Source: Oscillospiraceae bacterium (GTDB taxonomy: Bacteria > Bacillota > Clostridia > Oscillospirales > Oscillospiraceae). From it: 41,839 nt of DNA. The position numbers and the translations under genes are program-made. Below the pieces are notes generated by a model. That model did no database searches and was not told the origin of the DNA. It saw only the letters and a program-made list of their open reading frames with translations. Shown one piece after another: positions 27,019-33,996 of the stretch (positions are counted from its first letter, which is position 1; every line of letters starts with the position of its first letter). The DNA is taken from positions 1 to 41,839 of the forward strand of contig JAILFJ010000021.1 of the NCBI GenBank assembly GCA_024697625.1, in the 5' to 3' direction.

Positions 27019-28461
27019 CAGTCCCGCGTCGAGCGCCTCCGCCCGGTCCAGAAGCATCTGTACGAATCCGTCGTTCCAGATGCCCGTGAAGTGGAGCAGA
27101 TCGATGACGGAGAAGCGGTTGCGCATCAGGTGGCAGTTCGTGATTGCCCAGCGGACCGTCTTCCCGTCCACGGGATAATTCAGCCTGCTGTAACGGCAGG
27201 GGGCATTGGCCCGGTGCATGCAGGCCGCGATATAGGCGGGATCCTTGACCCAGGGGGAGACGTGCGCCCGGAACTCGTCAAAGTTCTCCAGAAACGCCTG
27301 AAAACGATCCCGGTTCGCGTGCCATCTGGCGAGCTTCTTCTGATAGTCCGACCAGCACTCTCCGGCGGCGGAGCCGGTGTCATCCAGCCATCCGAAGGCC
27401 GCTCTCACGCGGGGCTCCATCTCTTCGGGGGAGGGATAGCACCTGTCGATCTCGACGGCCTTCGGGTCAAATTCATGGAGCAGATAGTCCCAGAGAATGC
27501 AGGAGATGATCCCGGAGACGGCGACCTGGGTACCGTGATAACAGATGCCGGTCTTCCGCACGCCCGAGGTCATGTCGATGAGGTGGCTCATGACGTGTTC
27601 GGACCCGGAGGCGGGCGAACTCTCGTCCGCAAGACCCATCGAGAAGCCGCTGAGGGTCAGGACATTGGCGAGGTCGCTGATGACCTCGGGATCGGCGGCC
27701 GCGAGGCGCGAGGAGTTCTCCAGCAGGCGCTCGCACTGGGTGCGGATCATGTCCGAGGGGGCTGTGTGGAAGTTCCCGCCCATCCCGAGGGTATAGCCGA
27801 GATACCAGTCGACCGGCGCCGTCCAGGTGGCGATCAGGTCGCCGTAGCCGCTGACGTTCATCTCGGCGGGAGCGGCGGTGACGATGTCCAGATCAATGAT
27901 CAGAATGTCGGGATACCGGGAGTGGACGGTCCGCTTGACGCCGCTGATGAGCATGACGGAGGAGTTGTCCGAGAAGGCGTTGACGGACAGCGCGGTCTGC
28001 ACGATGATCAGGGGAAGCGGATGCTCTTTGTCCGCGTAGAAGGTGGCGTATTTGTTCAGGTCGCAGATCGTGCCGGAGCCGACGCCGACGACACAGTCCA
28101 CGCCCGCAAATCGCGCCTGGATCTTCGCCGCATTCTCCGGGGTGCAGTGCACGATGCTGTCCGGCTCGCTGATGACGAGCCATTCAACGTCAAAGTCTTC
28201 CTTCAGCTGCGCAAAGACCTGCTCCTTGACGATGTTTTCCTGTGTGTCGGTGATGACCGTGGGGCCGGTGACCAGCAGGACCTTCTTTCCGGAGGTCAGG
28301 GATCGGACGGAGGCGTTCAGCTTTTTCACAGCGCCGTGCTCGATCAGTACGGATTTCATGGCGATGCCGTGCAGCTTCTCCGCTTCGGGCTGCGCCTGCA
28401 TGATTTCGTGCAGTTCGTCCAGCTTTGTCGCATCGGCTTCTATGAGCCGCGGATCAATCAT
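27016..28461 (-). CDS. sn-Glycerol-1-phosphate dehydrogenase-like (AraM/EgsA family)
   Basis: 481 residues, longer than the roughly 395-residue Bacillus AraM because of a C-terminal extension. The iron-containing/glycerol-dehydrogenase fold is seen in GVGSGTICDLNKYATFY (nucleotide loop), the segment SVNAFSDNSSVM, and the metal-site region PASGSEHVMSHLIDM. The family reduces dihydroxyacetone phosphate to sn-glycerol-1-phosphate, or the reverse, in the cytoplasm. It follows the TIM-barrel gene by 41 bp; both are divergent from a DeoR regulator, so a catabolic role with a phosphorylated polyol is likely. The enzyme could act on another sugar phosphate or polyol; confidence in the family is higher than in the substrate. 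Confidence 0.85.
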   Translation of the reverse strand: MIDPRLIEADATKLDELHEIMQAQPEAEKLHGIAMKSVLIEHGAVKKLNASVRSLTSGKKVLLVTGPTVITDTQENIVKEQVFAQLKEDFDVEWLVISEPDSIVHCTPENAAKIQARFAGVDCVVGVGSGTICDLNKYATFYADKEHPLPLIIVQTALSVNAFSDNSSVMLISGVKRTVHSRYPDILIIDLDIVTAAPAEMNVSGYGDLIATWTAPVDWYLGYTLGMGGNFHTAPSDMIRTQCERLLENSSRLAAADPEVISDLANVLTLSGFSMGLADESSPASGSEHVMSHLIDMTSGVRKTGICYHGTQVAVSGIISCILWDYLLHEFDPKAVEIDRCYPSPEEMEPRVRAAFGWLDDTGSAAGECWSDYQKKLARWHANRDRFQAFLENFDEFRAHVSPWVKDPAYIAACMHRANAPCRYSRLNYPVDGKTVRWAITNCHLMRNRFSVIDLLHFTGIWNDGFVQMLLDRAEALDAGL

Positions 28462-28502
28462 GATAGATTCACCTCTCCTCTCAGCAGATCAGTTCTGAGG
28501 CC

Positions 28503-29177
28503 TTATTTTTTCGCCATGTAGTCCGCCACCGCGATCAGGTTCTCGCGGAAGCTGCCCTCGGGCAGGAACTTCTTCTCAAAGAGCGCGGAACCCATGGTAA
28601 AGGTCCAGGGTCCGATATCGAACATGGTGTCGATGCGGGCGAAGCTGTTGATGGAGCCGGCGATGCAGATCTTTGCGGGGACGGCGGCGCAGAATTCGTA
28701 GGCCAGCTTCTCACCGTCGACCACATGGCGGTAGGCCAGAATGTCGAAGCCGGTGATGCCCTTCGCCATCAGGTCCTTTGCGTTCTGGATGATCTCCTCA
28801 TTGGTCCCCTCGAGAATGCTGGGGCTGCCGGATACCTTGCCGACAAAGGGGAGATAGTCCATGCCGTTGTCCTTCAGGAGCTTTGCGACGCTGTCGTAGT
28901 AGAGCGTGCCCATCAGATAGTCGAAGCCGCAGTCGATGGCGGTCTGGGCGCCGTCCAGGCAGCTCGCCTCGTCGTAGGTCACGACCTCGAGGAAGGTGGT
29001 CTTGCCGGCGGCCTTCATGGCGGCGGTCAGGGCCTTCATCTGATCCTTCGGAAGCCCTACGTTCTTGAAGCCCCACAGCTTGACGGCTTCGATGTCCTTG
29101 CAGGCCTCGAATACCTCAGCGGCATTGGGGACGGTGACATCGTGATGGGTGAGCATGACAATGATATCGGGTCTCAT
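28503..29177 (-). CDS. TIM-barrel protein of unknown function
   Basis: 224 residues. Alternating strands and helices with conserved-looking strand ends (IIVMLTHHDVTV, KLWGFKNVG, TTFLEVVTYDE, DYLMGTLYYDS, ITGFDILAYRH, KICIAGSINS, TFTMGSALFEKKF) indicate a beta/alpha barrel. The last two, with GSINS and GSALF, look like the phosphate-binding site of ribulose-phosphate-binding barrels. I do not recognise a characterised member. It is the first gene of the operon with the G1P dehydrogenase-like enzyme and next to the DeoR regulator, so a phosphorylated substrate such as a triose or sugar phosphate is plausible. AAGGAGG precedes ATG 29177. Confidence 0.75.
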   Translation of the reverse strand: MRPDIIVMLTHHDVTVPNAAEVFEACKDIEAVKLWGFKNVGLPKDQMKALTAAMKAAGKTTFLEVVTYDEASCLDGAQTAIDCGFDYLMGTLYYDSVAKLLKDNGMDYLPFVGKVSGSPSILEGTNEEIIQNAKDLMAKGITGFDILAYRHVVDGEKLAYEFCAAVPAKICIAGSINSFARIDTMFDIGPWTFTMGSALFEKKFLPEGSFRENLIAVADYMAKK

Positions 29178-29329
29178 GATAAAAACCTCCTTAAATAAAA
29201 CCTTATAAAAAGAATAATCAGAACACAGACAGAGCTGAAAGATCTGCAGACAGAGCAGCCGGCTTACGTACAGCGTAATCAGCCATGCGGAGAACCGGAG
29301 ACTCTGTGCAGAATCATACGAGAAAAATC

Positions 29330-29393
29330 TTGTACAATGAGCAAAAATTGATTATAATTTCATCGCATTCTTTGCACTCGATGCATTCTTTGC
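29330..29393 (+). promoter_or_regulatory. DeoR gene promoter with 11-bp direct repeats
   Basis: TTGTAC (29330-29335), 17-bp spacer, TATAAT (29353-29358). GCATTCTTTGC repeats exactly at 29365-29375 and 29383-29393 (period 18), over the expected transcription start. DeoR proteins often bind direct repeats, so this is a candidate self-operator. The rest of the 228-bp divergent gap shows no gene. Confidence 0.7.
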
Positions 29394-29405
29394 GGGGGGA
29401 CAGCG

Positions 29406-30161
29406 GTGAAACTTGCAAAACGCGAACAGAAAATCATCGGCCTGCTGGAGAGCAGGGGCGAGATCTCCGTCAGCGAACTCAGCGGGCTGCTGGGGGTTTC
29501 GGAATCGACACTGCGAAAGCAGCTTGCGGTCATGGCGGAAAACGGCTATCTGATCCGCACCTACGGGGGCGTGATGTCGGTCAACCGGGTGCCGGACGAG
29601 ACCTTTGAGAGCAAGCTCCACAAGAACATGGCCGAGAAGCACCGCATTGCCGAGCAGGCCAGAAAGCTGGTGCCGAAGGGAAGCTCCGTGGCCTTGGGCA
29701 GCGGTACGACGGTCTATGCCCTGAGCACGCTTCTGGACGACCTGGGACAGGGCGTCTTCTACTCCAACTCGATGCAGGCGGCGGACTATCTGGCCCACAG
29801 CGCGGGGCTGGAGAGCCATATCTGCAGCGGGATTGTCCGCAGCCAGACCGGCACCGTCATCGGCAGCGAGGCGGTGGAATACTTCCGCGGCCTGAAGCAG
29901 GTGGATTTTGCCTTCATCGGCTGCGACGCCATCGACGCGGGCGGCGATGTGCTGAGCGACAGCCTCTCGGTCGCAACCGCGGAGCAGGCGATCCTGTTGT
30001 GTGCCAGGCGCCGCTATATCCTCTGCGATTCCTCCAAGATCGGCCAGTCGGCCGTCGCGCGGATCACCAATCTGCGGGACTGCGACGGGCTGATCACCGG
30101 GAGAGAGGAGAGCGGTCTTGCCGAGCGCTTTCGGACGCTGACCGAGGTGTTCTGCGTTTAG
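29406..30161 (+). CDS. DeoR/GlpR-family transcriptional regulator
   Basis: 251 residues, normal length. GTG start at 29406 after GGGGGG. The N-terminal helix-turn-helix reads REQKIIGLLESRGEISVSELSGLLGVSESTLRKQLAVM, with YGGV at the hinge. The sensor domain (about 75-235) has SVALGSGTTVYAL and FIGCDAIDAGGDVLSDS, the sugar-phosphate-binding fold. It is divergent from the TIM-barrel/G1P dehydrogenase operon and most likely represses it, relieved by a phosphorylated intermediate. It is convergent with the small gene at 30172 (10-bp gap). Confidence 0.94.
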   Translation: MKLAKREQKIIGLLESRGEISVSELSGLLGVSESTLRKQLAVMAENGYLIRTYGGVMSVNRVPDETFESKLHKNMAEKHRIAEQARKLVPKGSSVALGSGTTVYALSTLLDDLGQGVFYSNSMQAADYLAHSAGLESHICSGIVRSQTGTVIGSEAVEYFRGLKQVDFAFIGCDAIDAGGDVLSDSLSVATAEQAILLCARRRYILCDSSKIGQSAVARITNLRDCDGLITGREESGLAERFRTLTEVFCV

Positions 30162-30171
30162 CGCATTTTTC

Positions 30172-30594
30172 CTATGCCCGGGTGCTCTCCGGGGATTCCG
30201 ACTCCTGCGCGCCCGGTTCCGGGCTTTCGTCCTCCAGCGTTTTCATCAGCTTTTCATAGGCCTGCGCTTCCCCCTCCGACAGACCGGAGGGGTTGACTGT
30301 TTTCAGCAGTGCAAACGCGTCGTCCGGGGAGCCGTTTTCGTACAGCAGTCCCGCCTCGATGAAGGTCCTGCTGTCAGGCTTGTAGCTTTCCATCCACGCG
30401 GGGAAGAGCAGAAGCCTGTCTGCCTCCCGGAAGCGCCCTTCGGCGGCCAGACGCTGCGGCAGAACACCGGAGAGCAGCACGACCAGAATCAGCAGCGCGA
30501 TACCGAGAATAATGCGCCACCAGGACATCCTTCCAAGCGGACGCCAGGTCCTTTGAGCCCGGATCTCGCGGTAGGTGCCGAAAGAGTTGTCCAT
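30172..30594 (-). CDS. Small single-helix membrane protein at the end of TRAP operon 3
   Basis: 140 residues, unrecognised. A basic N-terminus (YREIRAQRTWRPLGRMSWWR) precedes one strong membrane helix (about 26-45, IILGIALLILVVLLSGVLPQ). The following helical part (LAAEGRFREADRLLLFPAWMESYKPDSRTFIEAGLLYENGSPDDAFALLKTV) reads like one to two TPR-like hairpins, and the tail is Glu/Ser/Pro-rich. It starts 9 bp after the large permease gene, so it is part of the TRAP 3 transcript. It may be an accessory or regulatory partner; no function can be assigned. Confidence 0.7.
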   Translation of the reverse strand: MDNSFGTYREIRAQRTWRPLGRMSWWRIILGIALLILVVLLSGVLPQRLAAEGRFREADRLLLFPAWMESYKPDSRTFIEAGLLYENGSPDDAFALLKTVNPSGLSEGEAQAYEKLMKTLEDESPEPGAQESESPESTRA

Positions 30595-30603
30595 GGCAGG
30601 GGC

Positions 30604-31890
30604 CTACATGGGGCCGAGGATCAGATCCGGCAGCCAGGTGCAGAAGCCGGGGATGAAGGTAGTCAGCAGCACGACGATGATATCAACCAGGATCATGACC
30701 AGCATCCAGGGGATCAGCTTGGTCACGCCGGTTTTGACGACCGTCACCGTGACGAAGAGGTAGGAGCCGACCGGCGGCGTCAGACCGCCGATGATGGTGC
30801 AAAGAGTGAACACCAGACCGAACTGGACCATGTTGCAGCCCAGTTTCTGGAGCAGGGGATAGACCAGCGGCAGCACCACAGGCATGACGGCCACGGGCTC
30901 CATGAAGCAGCCGATCAGCAGGACAAAGCCGCCGACGAGCAGCATGATGACGGTGGGGGAGCCGGAGGAGACATTCATCAGCCATTCCTGGAAAACCTTG
31001 CCGAAGCCCTCTACCGTGAAGATGTAGGCGAACATGGTGGAGGCGGCGTAAAGCGAGAGAATCTGTCCGGTGCCCTCGGCAGCCTTAAAAAGAACGTTCA
31101 CGATCTTTTTGGCGTTGAGCTCCCTGTAGAAGAAGATGCCGACGACCAGACCGTAGACGCAGGCGACGGCACCCGCCTCGGTGGGGGTACAGAAACCGGC
31201 GGTAATGCCAACGATGATGATGAGCGGCATCAGGAGCGCCCAGAAACACTCTTTCAGGGCCCGACCGACTCTCTTGAGCTCAAATTTCCCGCCGTAGTCG
31301 ATGTTGTGCTTCTTGGCATAGAAGTGGCAGACGACCATCAGGATGACGCCGATCGTGATGCCAGGGGTGTAGCCCGCAAGGAACATACGCGTGATGGACA
31401 GGCCGGTGATCGCGGCAAACATAATCATGACGTTGCCGGGCGGAATGATGGGCGCGGTGGAGGCGGCACCCGCGATCATGGCGCCGGTGAATTCCTTCTT
31501 ATATCCTATCTTCTCCATGTCCGGAGCGGTGATGGAGCCGATGGCGGCCACCGCCGCGGTGCCGGAGCCGGAGACCGCGCCGAAGATCATGTTGGCCGCG
31601 ACGCAGACGATGCCGACACCGCCGCGCAGCCAGGAGAACAGGGCCGAGGAGAATTGGATGATGCGCCTGGACAGACCGCCCTGGTTCATGATGGCGCCTG
31701 AGATCATAAAGAAGGGAATCGCCATCAGGGTGAAGGAGTTGACGCCGCTGATAAAGCCGCGGCAGTTCATGTACATGGGCATGCCGTCCGTCAGAAAGAC
31801 GGCCAGGAATCCCGCACCCAGCAGGGAGAAGGTAATCGGAACGCCGAGAAGCATCAGCGCGAGCAGAGAGATACATGCGATTGCCAGCAT
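30604..31890 (-). CDS. TRAP transporter 3, large permease (DctM type)
   Basis: 428 residues, about 12 membrane segments. The family motif is altered relative to systems 1 and 2: FGAVSGSGTAAVAAIGSITAPDMEKIGYKKEF, with GGLTPPVGSYLFVT. This places it in the more common DctM/SiaM subgroup, so it was acquired separately from the 1/2 pair. It overlaps the small permease stop (TAATG). Confidence 0.95.
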   Translation of the reverse strand: MLAIACISLLALMLLGVPITFSLLGAGFLAVFLTDGMPMYMNCRGFISGVNSFTLMAIPFFMISGAIMNQGGLSRRIIQFSSALFSWLRGGVGIVCVAANMIFGAVSGSGTAAVAAIGSITAPDMEKIGYKKEFTGAMIAGAASTAPIIPPGNVMIMFAAITGLSITRMFLAGYTPGITIGVILMVVCHFYAKKHNIDYGGKFELKRVGRALKECFWALLMPLIIIVGITAGFCTPTEAGAVACVYGLVVGIFFYRELNAKKIVNVLFKAAEGTGQILSLYAASTMFAYIFTVEGFGKVFQEWLMNVSSGSPTVIMLLVGGFVLLIGCFMEPVAVMPVVLPLVYPLLQKLGCNMVQFGLVFTLCTIIGGLTPPVGSYLFVTVTVVKTGVTKLIPWMLVMILVDIIVVLLTTFIPGFCTWLPDLILGPM

Positions 31891-32438
31891 TACTCAGTTA
31901 CCTCCCCTTCATTGATCTTCTCAAATTCTGTCTTTTCCACCGTGCCTGTCCACAGCGCTTTGACTCTGCCCGGCGTGATGCGGAGATAGCCCAGCACCAT
32001 GGCGACGGAGCCGATGGGATAGGAGGCGTACAGCACCCACAGAGGCAGTCTGGTGCCCGTGGAGCGGGCCGGTGCATAGATTCTCAGCATCTCAAACGCA
32101 GCCGGAAGCAGCGCGATGAGAAAGAAGCAGGCCAGCGTCCTCGTCACGGCGTACAGGACAGCCTTGACTTTGTTGTTTTTGACGAGTTCCTGCACAAGGT
32201 CCAGCGTCACGTGGTCGTCCTCCCGTGCCGTGAGCGAAGCCCCGACGCAGGTGACCCACACCGCGCAGAAGATGACAATCTCCTCAGCACCGCGATACGA
32301 GTGGTGGAAGGCGTAGCGTCCCACCGTGTTGACGAAGCACACACATATCATGGCAAAGAGAAGAATCGCACAGAACCACTTGATGATGACTTCAAGCGCG
32401 TCATCGATCTTGCGATAGATCGCCAGAAATTTTTTCAC
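31890..32438 (-). CDS. TRAP transporter 3, small permease (DctQ type)
   Basis: 182 residues, four membrane helices, DctQ pattern NTVGRYAFHHSYRGAEEIVIFCAVWVTCVGASLTAREDDHVTLDLV. GTG start at 32438 behind GGGGAAC. The tail is charged. It is separated from its binding-protein gene by tandem hairpins. Confidence 0.93.
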   Translation of the reverse strand: MKKFLAIYRKIDDALEVIIKWFCAILLFAMICVCFVNTVGRYAFHHSYRGAEEIVIFCAVWVTCVGASLTAREDDHVTLDLVQELVKNNKVKAVLYAVTRTLACFFLIALLPAAFEMLRIYAPARSTGTRLPLWVLYASYPIGSVAMVLGYLRITPGRVKALWTGTVEKTEFEKINEGEVTE

Positions 32439-32478
32439 TTCTTGTTCCCCTTTCTCGAAGTAATTAGGGGGTCTCGGA

Positions 32479-32532
32479 CGGGCGGCAGACGCCCGATAAA
32501 GAATCCGGAGAGCCCGGAATGGGCCCTCCGGA
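32479..32532 (-). promoter_or_regulatory. Tandem hairpins between TRAP 3 binding protein and permease genes
   Basis: Hairpin A: TCCGGAG-x-GCCC / GGGC-x-CTCCGGA (32504-32532), 11 of 12 pairs. Hairpin B: CGGGCG/CGCCCG (32479-32495). No T-run on the minus strand after either. Confidence 0.65.
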
Positions 32533-32571
32533 CCGGTGTATCGCTTAAGTTGCAGAGGCCCTTTCAGCGCA

Positions 32572-33618
32572 TCAGCTCACATGCTCGGCGATGTAGGCCT
32601 GAGCCTCAGCGAAGATCTCTTCGTCGCCCCACTCGGCAATCTTGCTGTCACGGAACGGGGTATCAGCATCTTTGAAGCCGGCAAACGCCTCTTCGGAAGG
32701 TGTAATGACCTCAACGCCGGCGGCCTTGATGTCCTCCAGCAGATTGGCATTGACGATCGCGCGGTCATAGCACTGCTGCACGCAGTAATCCTTGAACACG
32801 TCGATCAGGACCTGACGAAGATCCTCAGGGATAGACATCAGATTGTCCTTGTTGATCATCAGCAGATTCAGAGAGGCAATGTGATAGGTCTCGGTGTACC
32901 AGTGGAAAGCTTCCTGCTGCCCGCGGGCGAGGATGGAAGCGGGATCGGACTCAAGGCCCTCGATGGTGCCGTTGGAGAGACTTGTGATGACCTGAGAAGA
33001 GCCCATGGCAGTCGGCGCACAGCCCCAGCCGGCAACTGTGTTCATGTAGACATCGGACTCGGGAACGCGGATACGCAGGCCGTTGCAGTCAGCCACGCTG
33101 TTGACAGGATATTTCTCCACAGTGCAGAGGCAGCGGATACCCTGGCTCATGGCGCCCAGGCAGTACAGGTTGACGCCGGCTTCCTCGAGCTGCTTGTTGG
33201 TCAGGTCGGGAAGGATCTCGCCCAGAGCATTCATCTGATCGTAGTTGTCAACAACATAGGGGAGCTCAGACCAACCGATCTGGTCGATGTGCAGAATGTC
33301 GCCATAGACGGACGGGCCGGAAAGCGTCATGTCAACGGTACCGGCTGCAACCTGGGGGATCAGCTCGGATTCACCGCCCATGGCACTGGCGGGAACAACG
33401 TCGATCTTCAGACGGCCCTCTGTCTGCTTTTCGACCTCGGCGACAGCTTTGTTGATCCACAGAGACTCATGGCCGCCGGACTCCTCGGCTGCGAAGATGT
33501 GGTAGAAGGTCAGGGTATATTCACCCTTCTTCTCCTTGAGGGCAGAGGCCGGAGCGGCCAAAGCAGTGATCAGGACCAGTACGAGTGCGAACGCGAGAAG
33601 TTTTTTCATGCTTTTCAT
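32572..33618 (-). CDS. TRAP transporter 3, substrate-binding protein (DctP type)
   Basis: 348 residues from ATG 33618 (AAGGAGG 6 bp upstream); a longer frame upstream has no ribosome site. Signal peptide 1-26 (LLAFALVLVLITALAAPASA). More canonical than the other two: GGESELIPQVAAGTVDMTLSGPSVYGD, then GLRIRVPESDVYMNTVAGWGCAPTAMGSSQVITSLSNGTIEGLES with the ligand arginine in RIRVP. Its own perfect promoter lies upstream; no dedicated regulator adjoins it, and the DeoR gene is beyond the operon end. Confidence 0.95.
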   Translation of the reverse strand: MKSMKKLLAFALVLVLITALAAPASALKEKKGEYTLTFYHIFAAEESGGHESLWINKAVAEVEKQTEGRLKIDVVPASAMGGESELIPQVAAGTVDMTLSGPSVYGDILHIDQIGWSELPYVVDNYDQMNALGEILPDLTNKQLEEAGVNLYCLGAMSQGIRCLCTVEKYPVNSVADCNGLRIRVPESDVYMNTVAGWGCAPTAMGSSQVITSLSNGTIEGLESDPASILARGQQEAFHWYTETYHIASLNLLMINKDNLMSIPEDLRQVLIDVFKDYCVQQCYDRAIVNANLLEDIKAAGVEVITPSEEAFAGFKDADTPFRDSKIAEWGDEEIFAEAQAYIAEHVS

Positions 33619-33680
33619 TGCTTTCCTCCTTGTTTTCTTTTTTGTCTGTTTGTCATTTTCAACAAATAACAACTGCTTTG

Positions 33681-33709
33681 ATTTTACTTTTTCCTCCCGT
33701 TTCTGTCAA
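33681..33709 (-). promoter_or_regulatory. Strong promoter of TRAP system 3
   Basis: TTGACA (33704-33709), exactly 17 bp, TAAAAT (33681-33686) on the minus strand, about 65 bp before the start codon. Confidence 0.8.
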
Positions 33710-33766
33710 GATTGCCAAAAGCGGAGAAAAAAACCAAAAAAAAAAATGAAATCGGCCAATTATCCC

Positions 33767-33801
33767 AAAACGCGCATTTTTTGCATAAAACTGCGCGTTT
33801 T
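33767..33801. repeat. Inverted repeat in the TRAP 3 / ABC transporter gap
   Basis: Perfect 10-bp arms AAAACGCGCA (33767-33776) and TGCGCGTTTT (33792-33801), 15 bp apart, in an A+T-rich divergent gap (33619-33996) with no gene. It is 58 bp upstream of the TRAP 3 -35 box, so it may be an operator. Confidence 0.6.
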
Positions 33802-33996
33802 GTTTGTGCAAAGCAGATAGAAACTGAAGCATGATTTTGTGAGATGTGCGGTATGAAAAAATAAACGGCGAGGCGGAAGAAAATGCGGAGAACTGCGGCC
33901 GTGCCATTGTTCATAAAAAAATATTGAAAGAGAGACGGAATCGGACGTAAGATATAACACTGTTGTGTGTCATTATTGTGTGTCAGAGGAACCGCC

